Assembly: GCF_022761015.1 (NCBI RefSeq)
Contig: NZ_JAKWJQ010000001.1
Span: 186,001 to 250,000 of the forward strand
Length of the DNA: 64,000 nt
Reading direction: 5' to 3'
Source of the DNA: Humibacter sp. RRB41
GTDB lineage: Bacteria; Actinomycetota; Actinomycetes; Actinomycetales; Microbacteriaceae
Part shown: positions 9,993-18,142 of the stretch, in pieces
How the letters are laid out: the number at the start of each line of letters is the position of its first letter
Numbering within the stretch: position 1 is the stretch's first letter
Notes under the pieces: model-generated
The model's database searches: none
Told to the model about the DNA's origin: nothing
The model's input: only the letters and a program-made list of their open reading frames with translations
Position numbers and translations under genes: made by a program

Positions 9993-11576
9993 TCAGACGG
10001 GAGGGTCGGCGTCGGCTGCTGTTGCGGCATCCGTCGCGGCCTCAGGCAGCTTCTCGATTCTGAAACCGGTCACGCCGTAGAGCACGCTGAGAATCGGACT
10101 CGCATAGTTGAAGATGGCGAACGGAAGGTAGAGCGGTGTCGCCACGCCGAGGACAGCGCTCATGAAGGCGCCGCACGAGTTCCACGGCACGAGCGGGGAC
10201 GTCACTGTACCGCTGTCGGCGGCCAGCCGGGAGAGGTTCGTCGGTGCGAGACCCCGTTGTTCGAACTCCATCCGGAAAATCCGCGCCGGCAGGACGAGGG
10301 CGATGTACTGGTCGCCGGCGACGAGGTTGAGACCCAATCCGGTGCCGAACACCGTGAGGTAGAGAGCGCCGCGAGACTTCGCCGCCGCGATGACCGGGTT
10401 GAGGATTCTGGAGATGAGTCCGAACTCCTCGAGCATCGCACCGAGCGTGACGGCGCCGATGATGAGCAGGATCGTGAGCAGCATGCTCTCCATGCCGCCC
10501 CGGCTCAGGAGCCGATTGATGTCCGCGAACGGCGTATCGATACGGAACCCGTTCGCCATCGCGAGCCAGATGCCCTTGATGGAACCGAGCACCGGGCCCT
10601 GCCCCGAGCCCGTGACGAAATCGTGCATAACCGACGGTTGGGTGAATGCGCCGAGGATGCCGGCGAAGACGGCGGATGTCATCAACGCGAGTTGTGCCGG
10701 CACCTTGCGCATCGAGAGCACGATCAACAGAAGGAGCGGCAGGAGGTTGAGCGGGGTGATCCAGTAGATGCCGTTCAGGCTGGCGAGCTCGACCTCTTCG
10801 GAGAGCGGTGCATGCACGGCAGGCGCTCCGGCGAATCCGATGACGAGAAGCGCGACGAACGCGATGGCGAAGGCGGGAATCGACGTCCATGCCTGGGCCC
10901 GGATGTGTTTGTAGATGTCGACCTTCACCATCTGAGCGGTGAGGATCGAGGTCTCCGACAGTGGAGACAGCTTGTCGCCGAGGTACGCGCCCGAGATCAC
11001 GGCGCCCGCGGTGATCGCGGTCGAGACGCCGAGCATCCCCGCGATGCCCACCATGCCGACGCCGATCGTGGCGGCCGTGGTCCACGAGCTGCCGATGCAC
11101 AGCGCGATGATTCCGCAGATCAGCGCGCATGCCGCGTAGTACCAGGAGGCCGACAGCACCTGAATGCCGTAGTACACGAGCGTCGGAATGGTGCCGGAGA
11201 GATTCCACGTGCCGATCAGGGCCCCGACTGCCAGCAGGATGAAGATCGCGCTCGTCAACGACGACAGCGCGGTTTGCCCGGCGTGCTCGACCCGGCTCCA
11301 CGAATGGCCGTTCTTGAGCGCGATCAGCGCTGTGATCATGACGCAGAGGATCAGGGCCACCTGGATTGGACCGTCCAACGCGTCGAGTCCGAAGAGCGCC
11401 AGGCTTCCGGCGATCAGGATCGCGAGACAGATCAGCGGGATCAGTGCGTCTGCGAGCGACGGGGGCCGGATGGCTCGGGGTGTTTTGGCTTTCTTGCCAC
11501 GATCAGGAGCCGGACCGTGCTGCGGCGAGTCCCCCGGCTCCGCCGTGCCCGATGCATCATCGCCCGCTTCCGCCAT
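9993..11576 (-). CDS. nhaC: Na+/H+ antiporter, NhaC family
   Basis: 527 residues with about eleven to twelve membrane helices and a charged amino tail of roughly 45 residues. The family signature is visible in GSSWTTAATIGVGMVGI and AGAVISGAYLGDKLSPLSETSILTAQM. Members exchange sodium for protons, or in some cases carry amino or carboxylic acids. It faces arcA, so a link to pH change from arginine-derived ammonia is possible but only inferred. AGGGGCG precedes the ATG. Confidence 0.85.
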   Translation of the reverse strand: MAEAGDDASGTAEPGDSPQHGPAPDRGKKAKTPRAIRPPSLADALIPLICLAILIAGSLALFGLDALDGPIQVALILCVMITALIALKNGHSWSRVEHAGQTALSSLTSAIFILLAVGALIGTWNLSGTIPTLVYYGIQVLSASWYYAACALICGIIALCIGSSWTTAATIGVGMVGIAGMLGVSTAITAGAVISGAYLGDKLSPLSETSILTAQMVKVDIYKHIRAQAWTSIPAFAIAFVALLVIGFAGAPAVHAPLSEEVELASLNGIYWITPLNLLPLLLLIVLSMRKVPAQLALMTSAVFAGILGAFTQPSVMHDFVTGSGQGPVLGSIKGIWLAMANGFRIDTPFADINRLLSRGGMESMLLTILLIIGAVTLGAMLEEFGLISRILNPVIAAAKSRGALYLTVFGTGLGLNLVAGDQYIALVLPARIFRMEFEQRGLAPTNLSRLAADSGTVTSPLVPWNSCGAFMSAVLGVATPLYLPFAIFNYASPILSVLYGVTGFRIEKLPEAATDAATAADADPPV

Positions 11577-11643
11577 GGTCGCCCCTGCCCCCGCGTCTAC
11601 GGTCAGAGTAGCGTTGCGCGACAGTTCGACCGCAAGAGAATCG

Positions 11644-12075
11644 CTAGACGGTGGTGCGACGCAACCGCTCGAGATTCGATGACAGGCGCTCGGCCTCGAC
11701 CTCGCCGATCACGGGGACCACCAGCTCGCGCATGACACCTTCGACGATCTCGTCGCCGGTAGCCGCGGCGGCGAGCCCCTCATCCGTGAGTTCGAGCAGC
11801 AGAGAGCGACGATCGGACGGATGTGCGACTCGCGTCAGCCATCCGCGCCGCTCGAGGCGGTCGGCCGACTTGCTCGCTCCCCCGACGCTCAGGCCGAGCC
11901 CTGCGGCGAGCTCCTGCACGCGGCATCCCGGTGTCGCGCGGACGATTCGAAGTGGAAGCAGGGTGACGAGCGGCATCCCGGCCTCCGCGCGCAGCCGGGT
12001 GTCGGCCGCGTCGAAGAGCTCGACCTGCACGGCGATGAGCCGCGAGAGCAGCAGCGGAAGATCCGCCGTACTCAA
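11644..12075 (-). CDS. MarR family transcriptional regulator
   Basis: 143 residues with the winged helix from about 45 to 110: ATPGCRVQELAAGLGLSVGGASKSADRLERRGW and the wing RVAHPSDRRSLLLELT with the conserved D-x-R. The start is a TTG at 12075 with AGGA nine bases upstream; no ATG or GTG is available early enough. It is divergent from an alpha/beta hydrolase across only 48 bases that contain a palindrome, so the pair is probably a self-controlled regulator and its target. Confidence 0.85.
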   Translation of the reverse strand: MSTADLPLLLSRLIAVQVELFDAADTRLRAEAGMPLVTLLPLRIVRATPGCRVQELAAGLGLSVGGASKSADRLERRGWLTRVAHPSDRRSLLLELTDEGLAAAATGDEIVEGVMRELVVPVIGEVEAERLSSNLERLRRTTV

Positions 12076-12080
12076 TTTAC

Positions 12081-12092
12081 ATTCCTGGGAAT
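12081..12092. promoter_or_regulatory. Candidate MarR operator palindrome
   Basis: ATTCC-TG-GGAAT is a perfect inverted repeat in the 48-base gap between the divergent MarR and hydrolase genes. A second, weaker pairing TACAT (12078-12082) with ATGTA (12109-12113) encloses it. Position and symmetry fit a shared operator; there is no direct evidence of binding. Confidence 0.45.
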
Positions 12093-12123
12093 AATAATCG
12101 CGGGAAACATGTAATCACGGTAC

Positions 12124-13044
12124 ATGACTACAGAACGCACCACCGCAGACGACACGAACACCGAGCCGTACGTCCAAAGCGAATCGCACGCCCGTCTCCT
12201 CGGGATCCGCGCAGCACTCGACGAAGTGATGGGGTCGCGACCCGTACCGGACGGGGTACGTCGATCGACCAGCCGGTTGGCGGGCGTCCCGGTGCTCGAC
12301 ATCACGATCGAGGGTGTCGAGCCTCGCGGGACTCTGCTTTGGTTCCACGGCGGCGGATTCGTCGCGGGGACGCCCGACGTCACGATCGGAAAGGCCGCGG
12401 CGACGGCACGTGCGACGAAGATGCGAGTACGGAGCGTGGAGTACCGGCTCGCCCCCGAGCATCCGTTCCCCGCGGCCCCCAACGACGCGCTCGCGGCCTA
12501 CCGCGCTGTGCTCGAGGAAGTGCCGGCCGATGAGCTGATCATCGGTGGCGAGTCCGCGGGCGCTGGACTCGCACTCGGCCTGGCACTCGCGGCACGTGAC
12601 GCAGGGCTGCCGCTTCCACGCGGCGTGGTGCTGTACTCGCCGCCGACCGACTTGGCGATGACGGGAGCGAGTCACCGTACGAAGGTCGATGTCGACGATG
12701 CCCTCACGCCGGCCCTTCTCTCCGAGGTGTTCGGTGCGTATGCCGATGGTGTGCCGCTCGATGACCCGCGAGTGAGCCCGCTCCACGCAGACCTGCGCGG
12801 GCTGCCGCCGCTGCTCGTCGTGGCGGGCACGCACGAGCTGTTGCTCGACGACGCTCTCGCTCTCGTGGCGCGTGCCGCGGCTGCCGATGTGGACGTGGAT
12901 CTCGTGGTCGGCGCCGGCATGCCGCACGTCTTCCCAGGCCGTAGTGGGCTCGCTCGTGCCTCGGAAGCGCTCGACGTGGTCGGGGCGTTCGCGCAGCGTC
13001 GGCTTGGTCTCCCCGTGAATCCGATCGTGCGGGATCGTCGATGA
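12124..13044 (+). CDS. Alpha/beta hydrolase, hormone-sensitive-lipase-like (HGGG type)
   Basis: 306 residues. The oxyanion-hole motif HGGGFVAGT lies near 78, the nucleophile serine in GGESAGAGLA near 142, an acid in VAGTHELLLDD and the catalytic His in GAGMPHVF near 268. It is a predicted carboxylesterase or lipase acting in the cytoplasm; the substrate is unknown. It is divergent from the MarR gene and is followed nine bases later by a RibD-type reductase, probably one transcript that also includes the P-loop protein. Confidence 0.85.
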   Translation: MTTERTTADDTNTEPYVQSESHARLLGIRAALDEVMGSRPVPDGVRRSTSRLAGVPVLDITIEGVEPRGTLLWFHGGGFVAGTPDVTIGKAAATARATKMRVRSVEYRLAPEHPFPAAPNDALAAYRAVLEEVPADELIIGGESAGAGLALGLALAARDAGLPLPRGVVLYSPPTDLAMTGASHRTKVDVDDALTPALLSEVFGAYADGVPLDDPRVSPLHADLRGLPPLLVVAGTHELLLDDALALVARAAAADVDVDLVVGAGMPHVFPGRSGLARASEALDVVGAFAQRRLGLPVNPIVRDRR

Positions 13045-13053
13045 AGGCGCAGC

Positions 13054-13626
13054 ATGAGTGGCATGGGAAAGATCGTCGTGTACGAGTTGATGTCCCTCGA
13101 CGGGGTCGCCGAAGATCCGGATGAGTTCGTCCTCGATTGGGACGACGCGATGGATGCCAACCTCGCCAGCGTGATCTCGTCGCAGGATGCCGTCATCCTC
13201 GGCCGCCGCAGCTACGACGAGTGGGCGCAGTACTGGCCGAGCAGCACGACCGAGCCCTTTGCGACATTCATCAACGGGGTCACGAAGCACGTCGTGACAT
13301 CCACACCGCTCGACCGGGAATGGGCAAGCGCGACCGCGATCAACGGGACGCTGGTCGACTTCGTTCGCGATCTCAAGAAGCAGAGTGGAGGCGACGTCGG
13401 CGTGCACGCGAGCATCTCGGTCTCCCAGGCGTTGCTCGCCGCCGATGTCGTCGACGAACTCAGGCTCGTGATCGCCCCGAGGATTGCGGGCAGTGGACGT
13501 CGGCTTCTCGACGGTCTTCCGTCGATCCGGCTCGAGCCGATCCGGAGCGAGCGCTCACCGGCCGGGTATCTGCTCGTCGACTATCGCGTCGTTCATCAGA
13601 GCCCGCCCGATGGCAGCGGTCGCTGA
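13054..13626 (+). CDS. RibD C-terminal/DHFR-like reductase family protein
   Basis: 190 residues. MGKIVVYELMSLDGVAE and AVILGRRSYDEWAQYWP are the nucleotide-fold landmarks, with ASISVSQALLAADVVDEL near 130. It is related to the protein encoded at 236-802 but clearly different in sequence. The start could be either ATG at 13054 or ATG at 13063 (MGKIVV); AAGG upstream fits the first. It lies in a short-spaced run with the hydrolase before it and the P-loop protein after it. Confidence 0.85.
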   Translation: MSGMGKIVVYELMSLDGVAEDPDEFVLDWDDAMDANLASVISSQDAVILGRRSYDEWAQYWPSSTTEPFATFINGVTKHVVTSTPLDREWASATAINGTLVDFVRDLKKQSGGDVGVHASISVSQALLAADVVDELRLVIAPRIAGSGRRLLDGLPSIRLEPIRSERSPAGYLLVDYRVVHQSPPDGSGR

Positions 13627-13641
13627 GAGGATGTCGACGCG

Positions 13642-14103
13642 ATGAGCAGAGTGGTGCTGATGTGCGGTCCGGCGGGCGCGGGCAAGTCCACGGTGGCCCG
13701 ACATCTGGAAGCGCAGGGCATGACGCGCCTCTCCTTCGATCAGGAAGCGTGGGAGCGCGGAATTCACGAGATGCCTCTGCCGCCGGAACTGCACCGCGAG
13801 ATCGAGGGTCACCTTCGTTCGAGGCTCTTCGATCTGGTGGCGGCCGGCGCCGATGTGGTGCTCGACTTCTCGTTCTGGTCGAAGCGCGCACGAACCGAAT
13901 ACCGCGAGCTGCTGCGCCCGCTGGGCGTCGAGCCCGAGACCGTCTATCTGGCGACGCCCCGCGACGTCGCGCTCGGCCGGGTGCACGCTCGTGCCGCGGC
14001 AGGCGGGGACGACTACCGGCTCGACGAAGAACTCGCCGCAGCGTACTTCGATCACTTCGAGCCGCCCACGGAGGACGAAGGGCCGCTCACGGTCATCAGC
14101 TGA
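13642..14103 (+). CDS. P-loop ATPase, small-molecule or zeta-toxin-like kinase
   Basis: 153 residues. The Walker A motif GPAGAGKST is at about 9-17, followed by the nucleic acid/sugar-kinase-like DFSFWSKRAR segment and an arginine-rich lid (ALGRVHARAAAG). Proteins of this kind phosphorylate small molecules, for example chloramphenicol or sugars, but nothing here identifies a substrate. It follows the reductase by 15 bases. Its end is convergent with a MarR gene. Confidence 0.75.
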   Translation: MSRVVLMCGPAGAGKSTVARHLEAQGMTRLSFDQEAWERGIHEMPLPPELHREIEGHLRSRLFDLVAAGADVVLDFSFWSKRARTEYRELLRPLGVEPETVYLATPRDVALGRVHARAAAGGDDYRLDEELAAAYFDHFEPPTEDEGPLTVIS

Positions 14104-14149
14104 GCGATTTCGCGTTGCAGGATGCCCGCGCCTGGGTGACGCGCAGCCG

Positions 14150-14608
14150 TCAGCCCGGGCCCGGAGCGGCATCCGACTCGAGAAGAGCTCGCAGCATGCG
14201 GCGGAACTGCGTGGCTTGTGTGCTGCTCAGAGGGGCGAGGAATTGTTCTTCCGCGGCGGTGTGAGCGACTTCAGCTTCACGGCATGTCGCTTGCCCCGCC
14301 GCGGTGAGCTCGATGAGGTTGCGTCGGCGATCGCCTGGATCGGGCCGGCGGGTGAGCATGCCCTTTGCCTCGAGCGCATCGATCAAGGCGACCATGGTCG
14401 TTGCGTCGACGCCGGCATTCGCTGCGATCCCCTGCTGCGACAGGGGCTCGCTTCGAGCGAGAACCCAGAGGACGCCGAATTCCGCGCGATCGATGCCGAG
14501 TGGTTCGAGCGCGGCGTCGGCCTGCGCGCTGAGGCGACGTTGCACGTGCTTGACGAGGTATCCGAGCATGTCGCCGGGATCGCGCGCCGGTCGGCTCTGA
14601 CTCACCAT
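14150..14608 (-). CDS. MarR family transcriptional regulator
   Basis: 152 residues. Winged helix at about 40-100: LSQQGIAANAGVDATTMVALIDALEAKG and wing LTRRPDPGDRRRNLIELT. The start at 14608 (MVSQSRPA) is preferred because no family-like sequence lies upstream, though a reading from 14641 is open. It is divergent from the isochorismatase gene; two TTG-N-CAA sites lie between them, suggesting local control. Confidence 0.85.
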   Translation of the reverse strand: MVSQSRPARDPGDMLGYLVKHVQRRLSAQADAALEPLGIDRAEFGVLWVLARSEPLSQQGIAANAGVDATTMVALIDALEAKGMLTRRPDPGDRRRNLIELTAAGQATCREAEVAHTAAEEQFLAPLSSTQATQFRRMLRALLESDAAPGPG

Positions 14609-14622
14609 GACGGAATCATACC

Positions 14623-14660
14623 TTGTGCAAATCATCGGCACTACCGACTATTGTGTCCAA
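14623..14660. promoter_or_regulatory. Candidate paired operator between MarR and isochorismatase genes
   Basis: Two short partial palindromes, TTGTGCAA at 14623-14630 and TTGTGTCCAA at 14651-14660, share TTG...CAA ends and lie 28 bases apart in the divergent promoter gap. The arrangement resembles MarR operators, but the sites are short and the call is tentative. Confidence 0.3.
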
Positions 14661-14705
14661 GAACGTTCCGGCATCACCGGCACGCGCCCCACGAAGGAGA
14701 ACAGC

Positions 14706-15272
14706 GTGAGCATCGAACTCGAACAGACCCCGGCACTCGTCGTGATCGACCTGCAGTCAGGCATCCTGGGCCATCCGACTGCACACCCGCTGGAGACCAT
14801 CATCGGCAATTCCGCGAAGCTCGCCGAGGCGTTCCGCGCCAAGGGTCTTCCCGTTGTTCTGGTGAATGTCGCCGGCACTGCGCCCGGCCGCACCGAGCGC
14901 GGAAAGGCCTCCGGACGGTCGGGGGCGCAGACGCTTCCGGCGGAGGCGACGGTGCTCGTGCCGGAGCTCAACCAGCAGCCGAGCGATATCACCGTCACGA
15001 AGCGAACCCTCGGTGCCTTCCTCTCGACCGATCTCGACGCGCAGCTGAAGGCGGTCGGCGCCACGCAGATCGTGCTGACCGGCGTCTCGACCACCTCGGG
15101 TGTCGAGTCGACCGCCCGTTCGGCGTACGAGCTCGGCTACCACGTGGCCTTCGTCACCGATGCGATGTCCGACAACGCCGAGGCGCACGAGGCGTCGATC
15201 GCACACCAGTTCCCGAAGCTGGGCGAGCTCGGCACGACGGCCGAGGTACTCGCGCTGCTCGCGGCGCGGTAG
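14706..15272 (+). CDS. Isochorismatase-fold hydrolase lacking the usual cysteine
   Basis: 188 residues. The catalytic Asp (LVVIDLQSG, near 13) and Lys (ITVTKRTLGAF, near 98) of the cysteine-hydrolase fold are present. The cysteine expected after the TGV motif is absent: the sequence is TGVSTTSGVESTAR, with Gly in that place. True isochorismatases such as EntB also lack this Cys, while nicotinamidases need it, so amidase activity is unlikely and enol-ether hydrolysis possible. The GTG at 14706 follows GAAGGAGAA by a good distance. Confidence 0.85.
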   Translation: MSIELEQTPALVVIDLQSGILGHPTAHPLETIIGNSAKLAEAFRAKGLPVVLVNVAGTAPGRTERGKASGRSGAQTLPAEATVLVPELNQQPSDITVTKRTLGAFLSTDLDAQLKAVGATQIVLTGVSTTSGVESTARSAYELGYHVAFVTDAMSDNAEAHEASIAHQFPKLGELGTTAEVLALLAAR

Positions 15273-15319
15273 CCGGCGCATCGCCCGGCTGTCGCGTACG
15301 CGGCCCGACGGAGTGTGGC

Positions 15320-15832
15320 ATGTTGGCGGGGATGATCGATATCAGGGCAGTCTCCGCGGACGACTGGATGGCGTGGCGAGCGCTTCGCCTGCGTGCGCTG
15401 CGGGAGGCATCCTTCGCCTTCGGCTCGACGTACGACGACTGGAGGGATGCGCCGGAATCGCGCTGGCGGCAGCGACTGCAGACCGCGCAGGCGCTGAACC
15501 TCATCGCCTACCTCGACGAATCACCGGTCGGCATGGCAAGCGGGATGCCCGGTGAACGCGCCGGGACGATCGAACTGATCTCGATGTGGGTGGATCCCTC
15601 GGCACGTGGTGCGGGCGTCGGGGACGGGCTCATCGATTCGATCGAGCGGTGGGCATCCGGTCGGGCTGATGAGCTGTGGCTGGCCGTCGTGCCGGCGAAC
15701 GATCGCGCCATCGGCCTGTACTCGCGTCACGGGTTCGAGCCGGTACCTGAACTCGGCGATCTGCTCCGCGACGGATCGGGGCGCGAGATTCTGATGCGCA
15801 AGATGCTCCGGGGACACTCGTCGCGTGCGTGA
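15320..15832 (+). CDS. GNAT family N-acetyltransferase
   Basis: 170 residues. The acetyl-CoA binding region is visible in ISMWVDPSARGAGVGDGLI (R-x-x-G-x-G type, near 95-110), followed by LAVVPANDRAIGLYSRHGF, the usual last strand and helix. The acceptor is unknown. ATG 15320 has GGAG seven bases upstream; ATG 15332 is possible but has its purine-rich stretch too close. It follows the isochorismatase gene by 47 bases. Confidence 0.85.
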   Translation: MLAGMIDIRAVSADDWMAWRALRLRALREASFAFGSTYDDWRDAPESRWRQRLQTAQALNLIAYLDESPVGMASGMPGERAGTIELISMWVDPSARGAGVGDGLIDSIERWASGRADELWLAVVPANDRAIGLYSRHGFEPVPELGDLLRDGSGREILMRKMLRGHSSRA

Positions 15833-15968
15833 AAAACGTACGCTGTAAAGATTTTCTTGGAGCTTGCTCCGCGCGGTGCCATGATTGACCAGTCAGCTCC
15901 TGCTCGAATCGATTCGACTCACCGTGGGCCAGCTGTCTTCCATTCTGTTCTCAGCGCCGAGGAGCCCG

Positions 15969-17231
15969 GTGCCCGCTGCCCCAACCACCCAGAAGAAGCA
16001 ATCGTCGTTCGTCACGACGATGTCGTCACCGATGTTCCGTGGGGCGACGATCGCGGTCTTCATCTCCAGCTTGGGCGTCTCTGCTGCCGCGCCGCAGATC
16101 GCGTCGTTCCTGGTCAACGATCTGCACGCATCCCTGACGGTGGCGGGCCTCTATTACCTGACCAACCTCACTGCACCGATCGCCGGCTATCTCGTCGGAT
16201 CGCGATCGGACCACACCGGCAAGCGACTGAATCTGTTCCGGCTCTGCGCCCTGGCGGGGTTCCTCGGCTGGATCGGCATCGCGTTCTCGACTCAGATCTG
16301 GATGCCGTTCGCGATCAGTGCCGTTGTGCTCGGTTTCGCCGGCGCTGCCGGGTCGCAGCTGTTCGCCGCCATTCACGACTATGCCAAGGGGCATCCGGAT
16401 GGCGAAGGCATCGTTGCGATCGTGCGGATGTCTGTCACGGCTGGGTGGGTGATCGGCCCGGTCGTCGGTTCCTTCTTGGCATCCGCATTCGGCTACCACG
16501 CGATGTTGTTCGTCATCGCGGCCTGCAATCTCGCGCAGATCATTCCGATCGGATTCCTGCGCGACGCGCCACCGGCAGCGGAGGGCACGGCGACGACTCC
16601 GACGACTCCGACGACTCCTGTCGTGGTCCACCAGCGTCCCGGATTGAAGGCGATGTGGCCATTGCTCGTGTTCACCGGGCTGTACATCCTGGTCTATGCC
16701 GGCGAACCCATCAAGTACGGCTACCTGCCCATCTACATGCGAGACGACATGCACCTTCCTGCGGTGGTCAGCGGAGCCGTGATCGGCATCCAGCCGCTCA
16801 TCGAACTGCTTCTCATGCCACTCAGCGTGATCGTGGCCCGCCGCACCGGCATGATGCGGCTGATGGTGGTCGGCGCCGTGTTCGGAGTCGGCGCCTACCT
16901 GTGCTTCGCGCTCACCGACAACGTCGTGGGGATGTTCGCGGGCCAGGTCCTCATGGGCGGCGTCTGGGGGATTTTCGCCGCGCTCGGCATCATCCTCGCG
17001 CAACGGCTCCTCTCGCAGGCGGTCGCCACCGCGTCGGCGATCTTCATGAGCTCCACCGCGATCGCCAGCGCTCTCGGCGGACTGACCGGCGGTCTCGGCG
17101 TCGGGGTGGTCGGCCTGCCACTCGTCTTCCTGATGCCCGCTCTCTACTGCCTGCTCGGTGCGATCGGGATCGCCGTGATGTCGCGCAAGCACAACAACGG
17201 GAACGAGGTCGGGCCCGAGCTCTCCATATGA
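15969..17231 (+). CDS. MFS transporter, sugar-efflux (SET)-like
   Basis: 420 residues, about twelve membrane helices. FVNDLH..TVAGLYYLTNLTAPIAGYLVGSRSDHTGKR early on, the lack of drug-pump motifs and the overall length suggest the sugar efflux transporter group. A central loop between helices 6 and 7 contains a threefold nine-base repeat near 16600 coding TTPTTPTTP. The GTG at 15969 has GAGGAG five bases before it; an internal ATG at 16021 is an alternative. Confidence 0.75.
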   Translation: MPAAPTTQKKQSSFVTTMSSPMFRGATIAVFISSLGVSAAAPQIASFLVNDLHASLTVAGLYYLTNLTAPIAGYLVGSRSDHTGKRLNLFRLCALAGFLGWIGIAFSTQIWMPFAISAVVLGFAGAAGSQLFAAIHDYAKGHPDGEGIVAIVRMSVTAGWVIGPVVGSFLASAFGYHAMLFVIAACNLAQIIPIGFLRDAPPAAEGTATTPTTPTTPVVVHQRPGLKAMWPLLVFTGLYILVYAGEPIKYGYLPIYMRDDMHLPAVVSGAVIGIQPLIELLLMPLSVIVARRTGMMRLMVVGAVFGVGAYLCFALTDNVVGMFAGQVLMGGVWGIFAALGIILAQRLLSQAVATASAIFMSSTAIASALGGLTGGLGVGVVGLPLVFLMPALYCLLGAIGIAVMSRKHNNGNEVGPELSI

Positions 17232-17317
17232 CGGGTCAGGTCGCGCCGCGGATGCTTGCAGCAGACCTCAGCCGTTCCGGCGTTCCTCGCACTGACGGAC
17301 CAGCTCTTCCACCGCGC

Positions 17318-17518
17318 TCAGGACGTGAGCGCAGGTGTGAAGAGGACTTCGATGGGCTTGTCGAAGAGGTGGGCGATGCGGAACGCGAGCGGGAGTGAGG
17401 GATCGTACTTTCCCGTCTCGAGGGCGACGACGGTCTGGCGCGACACCTGCAGATGCTCGGCGAGCACAGCCTGGGTCCACCCGCGCGCTTCGCGTTCAGA
17501 ACGGATCAGATTCTGCAT
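17318..17518 (-). CDS. Xre/Cro-like helix-turn-helix regulator (small)
   Basis: 66 residues that are almost entirely a Cro/C1 helix-turn-helix: MQNLIRSEREARGWTQ, LAEHLQVSRQTVVALE, GKYDPSLPLAFRIA. This short form is usually found next to a membrane protein, as here. Its ATG overlaps the TGA of the upstream membrane gene by one base (TGATG), so translation is probably coupled. The partner protein may modulate it, but this is inference. Confidence 0.85.
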   Translation of the reverse strand: MQNLIRSEREARGWTQAVLAEHLQVSRQTVVALETGKYDPSLPLAFRIAHLFDKPIEVLFTPALTS

Positions 17519-17934
17519 CAGGCTCTGGATGCCCCGGTCACGAGGTTGGTGAACTCCCAGGCCACGATCCCGATCAAGGCGACAGGCCAGCCCGCGTTCG
17601 GTACGTCGAAGCCGGCTCCGCTGAGGGTGCCCAAGGTCACGGCGGCGAACATCGCCACGGTGAAGCCGACCGCCAGCCCGGGGAAGAGCAATTTGACCTG
17701 GTACTCGTCCAGCCGGCGCACACGCAGCACGATGACGACGATCACCCAGACCATGAACAGCAGGGGCAGCACCGCCCAGACAACACGCCACGGGCTGGTC
17801 GCATGACCCCATTCGAAGAGCGCGAAGCTCGCGAGCAGATAGCAGGCGGTTCCCACCCAGAGCCGCACACGGAAGCTGCGCCGGCGCCGCCGTTCGGTCG
17901 GGGATTCTCCGCCGGAGTCAAGGTCGCTTGTCAT
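17518..17934 (-). CDS. Four-helix membrane protein partnered with Xre regulator
   Basis: 138 residues with a basic amino end (RRRRRSFRVR) and about four hydrophobic segments: near 27-45, 52-70, 83-102 and 112-132. It belongs to the small membrane proteins often encoded directly upstream of a short Xre regulator. The biochemical role is unknown. Its stop overlaps the regulator start. Confidence 0.7.
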   Translation of the reverse strand: MTSDLDSGGESPTERRRRRSFRVRLWVGTACYLLASFALFEWGHATSPWRVVWAVLPLLFMVWVIVVIVLRVRRLDEYQVKLLFPGLAVGFTVAMFAAVTLGTLSGAGFDVPNAGWPVALIGIVAWEFTNLVTGASRA

Positions 17935-18019
17935 GTCTCGATGGTACGAGCGGATGGCGGTCTAGTCAAGGAGACTTGTCATCTTCGAATCTCGCGTCAA
18001 TGCCAGGCCCGGCGGCACG

Positions 18020-18130
18020 GGTCGTTTGGTTGGCACGGTCGTTTGGTTGGCGCGGGTCGTTTGGTTGGCTCCGGTAGCTCCGGCGGCTCGGGTGCTCAGC
18101 TGGCTCGGGTGCTCAGCTGGCTCAGGTGGT
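18020..18130. repeat. Two adjoining 17-18-base tandem repeat tracts
   Basis: GGTCGTTTGGTTGGC occurs at 18020-18034, 18037-18051 and 18055-18069. Directly after comes a different unit, GGCTCGGGTGCTCAGCT, at 18085-18101 and 18102-18118, with a decayed third copy to about 18130. The tract fills most of the gap upstream of the PPOX gene at 18143. Both units have a 17-18-base period. Confidence 0.8.
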
Positions 18131-18142
18131 TAGGTTGGCGTC

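Noticed and set aside
9993-11576. NhaC as an arginine/ornithine transporter
   Set aside because: Some NhaC-like proteins carry amino acids, but the sequence gives no sign and an APC exchanger is already next to arcA.
10257-11735. Plus-strand frame of 492 codons antisense to nhaC
   Set aside because: Product is Arg/Asp/Glu low complexity typical of a shadow of a membrane protein gene; nhaC is clear on the other strand.
13853-15832. A 659-codon open frame running across the kinase end, the MarR gene, the isochorismatase and the GNAT gene
   Set aside because: Only the last 170 codons are a real protein (GNAT). The rest lies over well supported genes in other frames; long open frames are common at this GC content.
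18020-18130. Possible CRISPR array or integron-like repeat
   Set aside because: Units are 15-17 bases and nearly contiguous with spacers of only two to three bases; no cas genes.
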